NCBI GenBank assembly: GCA_027596075.1
Contig: JADGJC010000073.1
Location: 67,159-131,158, forward strand
Direction: 5' to 3'
Source of the DNA: Rhizophlyctis rosea
Taxonomy: Eukaryota; Chytridiomycota; Chytridiomycetes; Rhizophlyctidales; Rhizophlyctidaceae
Length of the DNA: 64,000 bases
Below are positions 20,669-32,901 of the stretch, in pieces. The first letter of the stretch is position 1, and each line of letters begins with the position of its first letter. A program made the translations under genes and the position numbers. Under the pieces are notes generated by a model. It saw only the letters and a program-made list of their open reading frames with translations, did no database searches and was not told where the DNA came from.

Positions 20669-23600
20669 TTCTAGCACCTTCGGCAATCACAAAAATGATT
20701 ATGGGCTCCAGACTTCTGTTCAGGACGGGCGCATCTTTTGTCGTTTTTTCCGTGTTCAAAGTAGACTGCTCGTCAGCATCAGTTTGGGATGATCAATCTT
20801 CATCAATTCCAGATGCTCTCTCTGTTGATTGCCATCCCTCTTGTTTTGTCACCGCAAAATTCAGCTGTCGTTGCCTAGTCCCAAATGAACAAGCAGCTCT
20901 CACTCTACATCCGCCTGGCCGGGCTTGTTTAGTCACGCATAATCCAGGACCTATATTTGGCGTCATCATCTTCATGGCAGACTTTTTGACGAATCGTACA
21001 GAAGTTATTTGAGCTGACTCTACATCGCGCGGTTGAGGTTGAAGTTAGGACAGAATCCGTGATGAGGGGTTAGTCGGTGAGAAATGAAAAAGGTTATGCA
21101 GAAATTACGGAAAGGAAGCAAGCATCAGCTTAAAAAGGCTTGCTACTCAAATCATCCCTCGATTTCATGACTCTGAAAGGAGAAGAATTGCCATTCTCCG
21201 AATTTTGCACACATTAGTCATAATTTCAAGAATTCTGACCAACGTGGTGGGCCAATTGAGCAAGCAGAGTATTTCGAACATACTAGCGGAAGTGGTAAAC
21301 AGTGTGACACGCGGCTCATCCAATAAGACGGGCATCGTTGGCATCAGCCCTTTTCATCCCCCTAATGGAGCCCCTAAAGTGGCAGGTCAACAAAGGATAC
21401 CAGCGGCGACGGGAAAGTTGGGGAAGATCGAAACGGCATACACCATTTACCATAAACTCAGACCGGAGGATTCAAGTCGACTGACAAGTTGGGTCAGTTC
21501 ATTTCTGATGACACTATTTTGCGTTCCGGCATATGCTCTTGCGAATGAATCCAGGAGTAGCAGGTTCGGACAAAGAGCGAGCTGTTTCGAAGCACGCGGA
21601 TAGAAGGTGATCAAGTTCGCGTGGCATGTTCCATTGAAACTGTTGACGGATCTTGAATTCCACCGTATTGAGTGCAATCCATTGCTGCAAGTTCAGTCAC
21701 CTTATTTATGTCGCCCCTTCCAAATTGAAACTTTGAAAGTGGTGTGGTTCACTCAGTCATATTGACACTACATACGCATTTCAAGAACGGAGCATAATGC
21801 GCTGGCGACTCAGCAAGGAGCGATTCGGTGTCTACCATCCTGAAGAATGCAGGATATACTCTCCTTTTACACAAGCAGGTATCGGTTCTGTCACGTCGAA
21901 CATTTTGCGAATGCTTGTGTAATGGTGCAGAATAGTTAGAGTTTACCATGCCAGTTTTGTATGAGGGTGACCACAGTGCGAAGCAAATTTGGATAACGAA
22001 TGACGACGGGTGCGTTTGTGTACTTCCAGTCTGATTGTGATCTGTCATGTAAAGTTGACCGACGAAATTGGGTTTCAAGCAATGCTCAACGATGTTATAT
22101 ATGGACCGTGCGCTTTTCTTTTATGCATCTTCTTGTTCGCGGAGCTCAATAAACTCCCTTACACTCCTCCTGCTGTGGCCGCCGAGTTAGCGCAAGGCTG
22201 AACATTACATCAAACCGCAGATGTTGACGGCCCGATGAGTGCAGGCTAAAAGATACTGGTCTATTTGGTTTCGAAGAGTATGTTGACGATGATGGATCTC
22301 AATTACAAGCCCACTTTAGTCCTTCTGGAGGGAACAATGATGCATATACTATGCATATCGAGTGCTTGATTGCGAAGCCATGCTTTTTTGTGGTGGAAAA
22401 TGAGGGAGCAAAAGAGAAGACGGGCTTCCTGAAGGGATGGTCGGAGTATGTTGTTCTCGGCGGGCAGACCGGTGGGACGTCTTGTCTCTATTGACAAACT
22501 CTCTGCAAAATGCCTTCATTGATGGTCAGCTTAGCGTCTCAGGTTCTCACAAAGGACTCACGCGAGAACAAGGTGTCAGCAACGAGCGAATTCTGGCATC
22601 TGTCTCATCGAAATCTGGAGTCAGTCGATCGCAGAAGAGATGATATGCACGGACCTATAAATTTTGATGGCAAACTCTGTGAGCGCTGCAGCAGAGGTGC
22701 ATTAGATTCATGACTTTCAGTGGCATCGTTCGATTTTGGGTCAATCATGATTTCGGTCTGTTCGCAGACAGACTGGAAGTAACTGCGCCACAGGTCCACA
22801 GACTTTATCATTCTTGAGGAAAAAATGAAGCCTTTTGCTGTACCAGACATGAATCAACAATACGCGGCGCTAGTGACTAGCTTGTGCTTGAGAGATTTCT
22901 TCTGCGGCGTAGCCGGTTAGTATGTCGGATTCATGGTGAATGGAATTGGAGTTGAGCGCATGCGGTGAGTACAGTGGAAAAAGTGGTCCTACTGGTCCAG
23001 TCGGGCATCGGGCAACGGATACTCCTAGTGCGTGGTTCCCAGAAGTATAAGCAATGGTCATTGGTTTATGATTGTTCAATGGCTTTGTAACTCCTTCGTG
23101 ACAACGGTCCTCATTGAACATCAAAAACGAGAACGCAAAAATGTATCCTCATCACAGTCCTGTATTCCATGCAAACTGTTGGCAATGAGTCATTTCATGT
23201 CGCCCCAACGTGTTGTGTTTTCATTTGAGGCTCTGATGACTTTGCTCCTTTGAGCTCCAGTCTCAGGTTCGAGGAACACCGGAAAACACTGAGGGCTGGG
23301 GAGCATGGGAGTCGGTAGAACAGTCACTTCAAAAAGCGCGGCATGCAGTGGTGGATGAAGAGGTGAAGCACTGAAAGAAACAAAACAAAAGACAAAAAGG
23401 AACAGCTGCCCGCCAAACGACGGCACGACGCGATACTCGCTGAGGATTTTTCCATGTATTGCATCCCTTTGATGTTTCGGCGTTGCAGACATGTTGGGCT
23501 TTTTGTACCGGATTTGGGTATGCAATCATGAATGGTACGGCTGTCAAAGTATTCCGCGCCCCATCCACGTGAGTGAAATCGACGCTATGATTGTGGTGGA

Positions 23601-25203
23601 AAAAGGAGAAGACCGGACATGGCGAGGAACGTCCGAAGTGAGCTTACGACCCGCTTTGGTACTAGCTCAACCTGGAGGATTCGTGCGAGAGATTGTGGTA
23701 ATTGATTGACGTTCGTGCATCGGTGTCATTATTTGCAATCCCTGGGATTGAGTTGAGTTTGCTAGTGGCTTTGCTTTCATAAGTCTGGTCATTTTGGCGG
23801 TGGGTGTCGTCATTGTGAAGATTGAATTCATGATTCATTCACTGCATTTCATACATCTGGCGGTGAACGCAAGGAGACGGAATGGGGAAATGAGTTTGGT
23901 GGGTTGACTCTTTTGATTGTCTGCGCTATGCGGACCAACGTCGCAAAGGCGGTACGGTGTGGTGGGCACCTGAAGTGTACCGTAAACATCACGCTCTGCT
24001 CGTCCGTTCCAGTAACTCTGGATTGTGGTGCGGCCCTGCACGGCGATGCGTGACCCCGAGAATGAGGACACAGCACTCTGGGAGGGAAGAAAAGAGGGAT
24101 GTTTGGCACGCACATAGGTATTGTAAACTCCCAAACTCCCACTCGCAGATGACATGTTCGTCTCGCATTCTGCGGATGCGAGTGAGGCAAGTTATGTGTA
24201 ATGGCCGCGCTCCCAATGCTGATCTATGGCACTACACGGGTGTTAACATGATGTGGTGCGGGAAGTGCTTAGGGAGTGCAAAAAAAAAAAACTCGGAACG
24301 AATCGACGAATCATGTTGAGCCTTGCGCAGCTGCGACCGATTTGCTTGACATTCGATGGTGTAGTAATCAGTTTTCACCTGATGCATGCATATCGGCGGT
24401 CATTACAGGTTCCTGATCCGCTTAGTTTGGATGTTAGTGCTGCTTTTCGGAATTTCCATTGTTGTGGTCAATGCTAGAGATTTTTTTTGCGTCCTCATTC
24501 GTCTTTGGTATTTTTGAAGCCGGGTAGATTGAATGCAGTGGAAAGGCGGACGAATGGAGTGGGCGCTGGAATTGGGAATCTAGAGAGGGTGGTTATGAAA
24601 ATTGTACATCCAATGGAATCTCAGCTGACCCATTGCGGAATGACTTGTTCGACGTCTTTTGATGGCCATTCACGTGTGCTTTATATGCTTTTTGTTTGGT
24701 CAGCCTTCATCTTTGACAGACCACTGGCTGAGGTGCGTGCGTGGAACGAGCGCAATACGTTCCCCTCTCGGTGCAATTCTTGTGAGGGATGGCAACGGAT
24801 CAACCTGAATACTACAATGTATCTGGATGCTGCATATGATTTTGGTTGGTATGATGTGGTGACGAAGTGGAAAAAGGGGAAATATTCTAGAGTCAAGGTT
24901 ATATGGGCCGTTATGAGCCCATACACTGCTTGAATGTACGGGCGTGCCCCAACAGGGTCGCAAAAGTATGTGGGCGACAGGTCTTGAGCAATGGCGCTTC
25001 CATAACGAGCCTCCATAACGACCGTCCTGTACTTGGCCGTCGTTCTAATGTGTGATGTCAGGCACGTCATTTGGTTGAAGAGTTTGAAGTTCGATTGCAG
25101 GCCGGATGGACGGCGTAAATGACTGAGGGGTGGGATGGGTTGAGGTCAGAACAACGCTTTTGAGAGGGTTGTGCAGTGGTAGATGAAAAAGCAAAAGTTT
25201 CAG
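20669..25203. other. Gene-poor region of about 4.5 kb
   Basis: Only short, overlapping frames are present on both strands (longest 21205-21603 plus and 24487-24933 plus). They lack domains and usable splice partners. No tRNA, rRNA or transposase was recognised. A-tracts occur, for example at about 24281. It may be decayed sequence. Confidence 0.5.
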
Positions 25204-25561
25204 ACACTTTGTGCATGCTCACAAACATGAAGTACATGATTTCTTCATATATGCCAATTTACTCCCTTTTTCCATCTTGGTGCCTGGAACACACGGATCA
25301 CGCTCAGCGCACAATCAGTGCTCTCGTTTCTGGACCTAATCATTGAAAGACGGGGGCTAAAAGCCTGTGATGGCCACCTCCATGCATACCGCATCAACTC
25401 AAGATAATTCGCGAATGTCAAGCGAATCGCTCCGAGCAGCGACAGGCTTCTTAAAGTCATCCACCTTTTGTAATTAACTTTTTGTACTCCTTCCATCTTC
25501 CATTTCTAACGAACCCCGTAACTACTCATGTACTTCATGTTTGTGAGCATGCACAAAGTGT
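25204..25561. repeat. 36-bp perfect inverted repeat around a 286-bp centre
   Basis: The left arm 25204-25239 begins ACACTTTGTGCATGCTC and the right arm 25526-25561 is its exact reverse complement, ending GCACAAAGTGT. Pairing stops at 25203/25562 and 25240/25525. No clear target-site duplication flanks it and the centre codes for nothing recognisable. It could be a MITE-like non-autonomous DNA element or a foldback RNA source. Confidence 0.8.
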
Positions 25562-25861
25562 TGCTCGTAGGTTGGGCTAGTTGTACGTGTTGGACATTGC
25601 TAGTTCGGCGTATTGGCAAAGGCAATAGAGTCAAACCACAGCAGACAAAAATGAATCGCAACTGCTGGATGGTGCGTTATCGGTCACCACGCAGTTTTGT
25701 GACAGAATCGGTTGACCAGTAGATTGCGATTCGCAAATTTATATTACAGAGCAATATCACTTGTCTCCCCTATGGTATACGACCCATACTACAGTGCGGT
25801 TATGTACAGTCACATTGCAAATGATGTGAAAAAACTAAACGGTGCGCGGGCTGCGTTAATG
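25562..25861. other. Short intergenic stretch
   Basis: This is the 3' flank of the minus-strand gene ending at 25862. No other signal was seen. Confidence 0.5.
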
Positions 25862-26617
25862 TCAGAAGTACCTCCAAAATTCGCCGGCGTCGTCTGAGCA
25901 AGTCGGATCCAGGTCCATTTCCATGCTTGTAACAAGAATATTTGAAGTTGATGGTGGATAGGGTGCGTGAATGGTCGAGTCCATGTCTTCGCCTTCAGGT
26001 AGAATGATTGTTCTGACGACCAGTTGTCCCAGACGGAAGCCGCTTGTCGATTCCCAATCTGATATTGAGTTGGAGGGGTAGGATGTGGGATGGGTAGGCG
26101 TGGCATGACGGATGGGATCGGTTAGGAGGGATTGGATGAATGGAGATTTGAAGGTGTTCAATTGCTCGGGGAGAGTAGTATTGTCGCCGTTCAGATCGAC
26201 ATCTGATGGGGTGAGGTGGTTGCCAGGAGGGAATGGCAAGGGACAGGGCGGAATGCCTGAAGTAGGAGATTGAGAGGCAAAGAAGGGTTCGCTTGACTGT
26301 GAAAGAGAAAGGCGCATCCGTTTTGGAGACGTAGGTGGTGTCGGGATGGAGTGAAGTAGCTGAAGTTCACTAGTCGCCAATTGAAGTTGGAGTGAGGAGA
26401 ATGACCGCTTCTTCGTGCATGATACATCGACACCAGCGGCGATTGTAGAATTCTTTAAAATGAGAGACGGCGCGGGTGAAAAAGACGGTTGAATCGGCAA
26501 TGCTTGGTGTCCGACATCGACAATCAAATGAATACGCTTTGGCGGGATGTTTTCACATTCTTCCACGTTGATTGATCTCTTGAGGGCATTGTAGACAGTG
26601 GGTGAATATGTTTCCAT
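25862..26617 (-). CDS. Ser/Pro-rich hypothetical protein
   Basis: A single exon of 251 codons from ATG 26617. It is rich in Ser, Pro, Thr and Leu with proline-directed sites (PTPPTSPKRMRL) and short basic patches (NIPPKRIHL, KRMRL) that could act in nuclear import. The C-terminal 60 residues turn acidic (LPEGEDMDS, MEMDLDPTCSDDAGEF). No folded domain is recognised. Uneven charge and low complexity suggest a disordered regulator, for example of transcription or the cell cycle; this is only inference. The gene is divergent from the FYVE gene at 27265, sharing about 650 bp of upstream DNA. Confidence 0.55.
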   Translation of the reverse strand: METYSPTVYNALKRSINVEECENIPPKRIHLIVDVGHQALPIQPSFSPAPSLILKNSTIAAGVDVSCTKKRSFSSLQLQLATSELQLLHSIPTPPTSPKRMRLSLSQSSEPFFASQSPTSGIPPCPLPFPPGNHLTPSDVDLNGDNTTLPEQLNTFKSPFIQSLLTDPIRHATPTHPTSYPSNSISDWESTSGFRLGQLVVRTIILPEGEDMDSTIHAPYPPSTSNILVTSMEMDLDPTCSDDAGEFWRYF

Positions 26618-27264
26618 GATTCTAGGTGAGAGCTGTGAGAGCTTTGAGGTAAAAAGATGAGAGCAATGCTAATATAGAAGGAGAGAGTCGCAAAGCGGTT
26701 GCGGGACAGGTGGCCGAAATGCTTAGGAAAATTGGGAAAAGCCAGGAAAAGCTTGGCAAAACGAGAGAGCAAGCGCGTTTTTTCAATTTTCCCCAGTATG
26801 GCAAGTGAGTGGAATGCATTGGATTTGCTGTAAAGCCGCATTGCTGCATTGCATCCAGCATTGCATCCAGCATAAGCCACCTCACGTGGTGTAAATAATG
26901 TCCGACCCACCCACGCGCGGCCCAATGACACGAAAAAGTTCCGGTCCGCTGCGAGATGTGGCGTGAAAGAGTGAAAGAAGCAGTAGCCATCTGGCCTGAG
27001 TACTCTGAGTGGCCTGCAAAGGAGAGAAGGAGGGAAGAAGAAGGGAAGAAGGAGAGAGGACGACAAGGACGGACAGTTGAAAAGGGCACCCAGCCCAGCT
27101 CCGGGATCCAGTCAATTTTTGGCACCAAAGTTGCATATGCACATTGCAGACTAAGACAGTCTGAGGTCTGGCTGTGCTACTGTGAGCAGTGAGGGACCGA
27201 CCCTCCCGACCACCTGACCACCTGACCCGACCCGACCTGACCCACACCGATTTTTCATCTCAGC
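26618..27264. promoter_or_regulatory. Divergent promoter region between the Ser/Pro-rich and FYVE genes
   Basis: This is the 647-bp space between divergent start codons. It contains a small tandem duplication (GCATTGCATCCA twice near 26847-26870) and a purine-rich plus-strand run at about 27015-27065. No TATA box is convincing. The open frames here are on both strands and not credible. Confidence 0.5.
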
Positions 27265-30200
27265 ATGTCCCCAGGTCCATCCAATTTCATCTTGCCAGGT
27301 CTCCATCTCTCGTTTTCATCTTCATTGTCAAACTTGCAACAACAACAACCAAACTTGGCCACCACAACTGGTCTTACTGATACAGCATCGGTGGGAGAGA
27401 CCGTTACTACCGCGACTGCGGGTACACAAGGCCAATTTACACCTCCCATATACGACAATACACACTACACACTGGGACAGGAACAAGCACCAACTCCTGC
27501 ATCTTCAGTACACTCATACGATTTTCCCACGCTCCCTTCACTACCAACTCGAAGTAATACTCCAGATACAATGAACGACGATATGAGTAGATCTGCTTCG
27601 CAAGATTTTCCCACACCACAAACACAATCCTCCCACGAAACAACCCTTCTTACAACATCCATGTCCTCCGAGTCCCTAGCACGCACGTCCACCACAGCAT
27701 CGGCATCTCCTCCCTCCACACCACGTCTCCGTCCTTCCTCCTCGCAATCCTCACTCGCTCAAACACCTCCTCCCTCTTCCCCAAAAGCCTCACCAAAGTT
27801 CTCTTCCGCGCGTGGTACCCCTACTCGCTCCCACACTCTATCAGAAGTCGATTTCCTCAAAAAACGCGATGAGATCAATGCCAGCCTGTTGGCGAAACTG
27901 CGTGCTGACATGGCCGCTGCCCAAGAAGCAGCCAAGGCGGCTGAACACAAGGCGGCGACGGCGAGCGAGGAGGCAAAGCATGCAACAATGAGAGCGGCAG
28001 CGGCTGAAGATAGAGAAAAAGGGTTAAAAGTGTTGTTGAGTCAAGAGCAAGAAAAGTTGAAAGTCATCGAACGAGACTACGCAACCGCTTTGGTCCAACT
28101 CGAGGATGAGGGAGCTGTTACGCATGGGCAGCCCGGTGTTTTCATGGTATGTATCATTTACGCTACTGGAACTAGTTATTTTAATGGGTGTGGGATGACG
28201 TTGGGTTGAGTGGATGGGTGTGGAATGACTTTGGGTTACGCGGATGGGTGTTGGATGATTTTGGGTTAAGTGGGATGCGGGATGATGTTGTAGGGAAATA
28301 ATGAGCTGGCTGCGGGTCGGAATGTGATGGAGGTGGATTAACTTGTGTGCGAGCTGTGCATCCGTGTATGGGCATCCAGAAGATGGTGTTTGATGAGACA
28401 AGAAGGACAGGTATATGGGTTCTTGGAAATAGATGATGAGGTTTTGTTTTCATGATTGTTGAGCGGATGTCTGACACACTGCATCTTTGACCTCACAGGA
28501 AATCGAGGGAAACCCATTAAACCGGGACATCATCGAGGCCATGCTCAACGACCTTCAAGACCAACTCAGTGCCGCTCAGAAGGAACTCTCCGACCGAAAC
28601 ACAGAAATTGCGGATCTTCGCAAGAAGTACGAGGAAGAACGTAACGCGAAATCTTCCGCAATGGCTGACAAAATCCGCGAGAAGCGAATGAGGAATAGTT
28701 ATGAACAGGACAATGAGAAGTTGCGGAAAGAAGTGGCGAACCTGAAAAGTCGGTTGGGTGAGAGGGAGAAGGAGTGCGAAGGGTTGCGGGCTAGGTTCGA
28801 TGTTTTGGAGAGGCGGTTTGAGGAGAAAGAGAAGGAGTGTCGGGGGTTGCTGACTGAGGTTGGGGATGTGAAGGGACGGTTGGAGGAGAAGGAAAGGGAG
28901 TGTGAGAGGCTAGCTAGCGAATCCAGCGAATCAAGGAGTACGCTGGAGGAGTTGACGGCTCGCTTTGAGGAGCGTGGGTTGAAATTGAATGTCTTGCGGG
29001 CGGAGGTGGAGGAGGGGACGAGGCGGTTGGCGGATTTGGAGAGTGTGAGGGCGAAGGAAGTCCAGTTCAAGACCGAGATTATTGCGGAGAAGGAACGCGA
29101 GACAGAAGGATTACGTTCGGCATTGAGTATTGCGGAAGTCAAGGTACGAGAGTTGGAGGCCTTACGGGAAAAGATCCAATCCTTTGCCGGACAGTCGGAC
29201 ATTGCTGCCAAGGACATTGCACCGGCGCATTCGCCCGAACAACTCTTCTCCGCCCCACCAAGCGTCACGGCGTCCGTCTCATCCGCGACCCAATCCCAAT
29301 ACCTCACAACCTCCGCACCAATCCTTACATCCCTCCCCACCGTGTCCCACACTCAGTCCAGCGGAATAACCTCCTTCCCACCCCCATCCACCCTTCAACC
29401 CCCCTCCTTCCCCACCACACACTCCCTCCCCGACCCATCACCAACAATCGCCACCCTCGAACGCCTCCTCACCACCGCTATATCCGACTCGCAAAACCTC
29501 CGCGCGCAACTAACGCACACAACACACCTCCTTTCTATCAGAGAAGCGGAGGTCATGAAGCACGCGACGTTACATCAGAATGCTAGCGTGGAGGTTGAGG
29601 AGTTAAGAAAAGCGTATCATTGTGCTTGTCAGAAGGTTACGGATATGAAGAGGGAGAGGGATAGGGTTGAGACGCGCGTGAGGGGGTGTTTGGGTGTTGG
29701 GGTGCGGATGGATCAGAATGTGAGGATGTTGGAGGGGAGGGTTGGGGTTTTGGAAGAGGTTACGAAACGGGTTGGTGGGGCGGCTGGTGGAGGGGTGGAT
29801 GTGTTGAGGGTCTTGGGCGAAGTTGAGGGCACTTGGAAGAGGGATGGGGATGTGAGTGGGTGTGAGGAGGATGGGTGTGGTGTTTTGTTTGGGGTTGTGA
29901 AGAGGCGGCATCATTGTCGGAGGTGTGGGGGGATTTATTGTGGGGAGCATGTGGGGAGGTGGGTTACGATGAGTCTTGGGGAGAAGGTTTGGAAGGAGGG
30001 TGGGGTTAGGGGACGGGTTTGTGGGAGGTGTTTTGAGGAGGTTCAGGTTGGTAGTTTCTGTCATTTGCGTTTCGTTTCCTGGTTGTTGTATGTGTGATGT
30101 GCGTGGGGATGGGTGGGATTGGGGGCGTGGGTTTTTGTGACTTCGATCCCTTTTTACAATTTGAGTACTGACGAAAATGACCATTTTCTCCCTTGACCAG

Positions 30201-30269
30201 ACCCCATCCGAACACCCGCTCCCGACCTTTGAAGCCTTGTTGGATGGGGCGGCGCCGATGGAGCATTAG
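27265..30269 (+). CDS. Coiled-coil FYVE zinc-finger protein
   Basis: Exon 1 is 27265-28146, exon 2 is 28499-30046 and exon 3 is 30201-30269 (832 residues; the last donor, GTTGGT, is less certain). Residues 1-190 are Ser/Thr/Pro-rich. From about 200 a coiled coil begins (FLKKRDEINASLLAKLRADM), and the first 230 residues of exon 2 are strongly heptad-like (RLGEREKECEGLRARF and similar). A Pro/Ser/Thr linker follows. The FYVE domain lies at about 740-810: WKRD, CEEDGC, KRRHHCRRCG, IYC, RVCGRC. WxxD, R(R/K)HHCR and RVC are the PI3P-binding signatures, so the protein should bind PI3P on endosomes. The usual sixth zinc ligand Cys is His (CGEH). The layout resembles EEA1/Rabenosyn-like tethers, but no specific ortholog is claimed. 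Confidence 0.9.
28183..28285 (+). repeat. Intronic minisatellite, ~30-bp unit x3
   Basis: In intron 1 of the FYVE gene three imperfect copies of GGATGGGTGTGGAATGACTT followed by TGGGTTA run head to tail, plus a partial fourth. They account for much of the unusual intron length (352 bp). Confidence 0.7.
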
Positions 30270-30885
30270 GAGTTTCTCTAGTGTGTTGGGAAACTCGGCG
30301 GTGCGGCTAGTCACGATGGAAACAGCATTGCGTACCTTTTCTTATACCCCGATCGTAATCTTGTAAATACAGACTATTGTTGGTTTGAGGGAAATTGTTG
30401 ATTGGACCAAAGATTGGAGCGCGCAAGCTTTTTGGTTTTTTTGCTTTCTTTCGGCTTTTGTTTATTTGAGGTGGGAGCGAAGTGTTGTTGGGCGATGTTA
30501 ATTCGACATGCTGCATGGGTTTTGGTTTCATGAGTCGGACGAGATTTGAAATAGTTGTAACGTCATTTGTGGGACTTCAACGTCTGCGCCGATATTCTCG
30601 CTTTTCATTTTTGCTATTGCTTTCAGATTCGGAATGTGAAGCTCGTTTCGCTTGTTCGTGCACAGTCGAAAGTGGTCAACATGGGGTGGTTCCCTCCCAC
30701 TGTGTTCCTTCTGGCGCCAGTTGAACGGTCGGTACCTCCGACCTGAGATACGTTCTGAGGTGTAACGCACGTGGTACCTTGGCAATGGCATCTGATGGAT
30801 GTTGCCTGGGACATATATTCGTCACTGGATCGCCGATTCGATTTTCGTACCATCTTACAGTAGTGGTGATGAGAGAGTTTTGTTT

Positions 30886-32150
30886 GGTTCTCATGAGTGA
30901 GTTGAGAAACGCTTAATCTATCGATCTATCGATGATCGGACCAGGTGTGTAAGTTGTGTATTTTGGGATGTGGCAGTCGACCTCATGAGTGTATGAAGGG
31001 TTGGGACCAGTGGCGAAAGTGGGTCTGGTCAAGTTGCGCTTTCACCCTCAGATGCCCGCAGAAACTTGCTCTGTCTTTTTTTGTCCTTTTACTCATTCGA
31101 ATCTAGTTTGATGTTTGCTGCAGGGAAGAAGAGTGAGGCAAAAGTTTGGTTACAGCTACAGTTACTCGCAGCTGGGACTTTTCGATGTCGCTGCACAGCA
31201 GAAACTGCAATCCATTCAATGTTATCATATGAGGCGTGCATTTGACCAGGACAGGCGTAATCTCAGTGAATACGAGATAAAGTGAGTAGACAATCGATGG
31301 GTTAGGTATATGGACAATCCGCCGAACTTCGAGGACTTGTGTTCCGCTTTTGCGCGCATTTCTTGCCGTATTGTTCTTTAGTCTCTTTTTTTGGGCGTTG
31401 GGTGCTCATTTCATCATGTTTGCTCAGAGTATCGCCTTTTGTGACGGCTATCCTTGACGTTTCGGTGTGCAGTGAGCCTGCTTGAAATCCTGTCGCGGTG
31501 GTCTGCGTGGTGGTCGCATTCCTGGCACTGCAGAGTTTTCGACTCATGCATTCACTTTTCGCTTCATGTTTGCAATTCTTCTGAGCTTGCGCCGGTGCGT
31601 GCACGGCCGTAGGTAGCTGGGGAATAGGAGGTTCACTATCATTATCTGGATCAAGATGTTCCTTCCGTTGCCGGCTTGATAAGCTTCAGACCTGGAGAAT
31701 TTGGGCCCTGGATGTTTCCCTTTTTTCGTTCCGTTAACGCTAATACACTTTCAGACTTTGGACGACGGGAATTCCTGCCGGTTTAATCATGCATTGATTG
31801 TGTGTGGAGCGTTGCAAGACGTGAGTATTGGTTGCCACCAAGTATTTTGATGCGTAAGGTCTGTTCTTCTGTTTTTGGTGACCGTGCAGGTCCGAATTTG
31901 ACTGCGACGTGGCAGGGAGTTTACAGATGACGTGACCTTTGATAAGACCAACAAAAAAAGAATATTGGAAGATAAGACCCTATGGACCCTTCTTCAGTGC
32001 GGATTAAAGAAGAAGGTGTAGCTACATCTCCTGCGACAATCTGTAAGGGGTGTCGTTTCGGATCAAGTGAGGTTGTGACAAACTTTGTGCCATTGCGGAG
32101 GTCACAGAACGCTACCGTATATCAGTGATCTGATTAATCTGCGTTCTGCT
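30886..32150 (+). repeat. Tandem duplication, copy 1
   Basis: Matching blocks to copy 2 include GGTTCTCATGAG (30886 versus 32902), ATCTATCGATGATC (30924 versus 32931), TGCAGGTCC(G/A)(A/G)ATTTGAC (31885 versus 34162), a TAAGGGGTGT/TGAGGGGTGT block (32042 versus 34316) and TATCAGTGATCTGAT (32119 versus 34400). The copies are heavily diverged, so the event is old. No coding content was recognised. Confidence 0.7.
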
Positions 32151-32901
32151 GATTGAATTAGAATTGGATCGTTTCGTTTCCAAGGCTCAATTAATGGGTT
32201 ATTGGCCGATGGCGCATAAGGCAGTGCATTCGGCGGGATAGCTGCCGTAACGGAAAATCATGATTGAACAACAGCATCGCAAATGTGGTAACGCCTTTAT
32301 TGTACCCCCGAGATCGAAGAATTCAACCATAAACCATTGTTGGCTCGAGCAACATTTTGGTTGCATGGAGAAGTTCTATCCGTGACTTTTATTTTTGGCT
32401 TTCAGCTCTGTTCGTTTGTTGGTAGAGCGGTGAATGTTGTCTGATGTACTGGACGAGTTTCGTCTGCATGGGTTATGCAGGGTTTGAAAGGACATTATCA
32501 TGGCCGTTATGCGGAACTTTCATCGTTCCCCCCGCGCCAATCTCATTATACGCCGAAAATCTTTTTATTTTCCCCCTCCATGCTTTGACTTATGAATTTC
32601 TGAGCCCTTTTGCTCGTTCATACAGTTGACGGTGAGTGATTCAAGTGATTTTACTCTCCCGCCATCTCCCTTTTCGTGCCAATTAGAACCCGTCCTTTTG
32701 TAGCGTGCCAATCTGCACTTTCCAGTCCCCCTTTTGTCGGTTCTGCACTATGACGCCCTTCCGGATCCTATGACAATGGCATCAGTTCGATGTTGACTGA
32801 ATCATATCTCGGACCGTATTTAGCGGGATTGTTATTTTTCGTAAGGTTTCAAAGGAGTGCTATCAGGTGTGGGTGGGCCGATTCTGGGGAGAGTTCCGTG
32901 T

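Noticed and set aside
24487..24933. 148-codon plus-strand frame
   Set aside because: Start lies in a T-tract, no domain, and an overlapping minus-strand frame is equally long.
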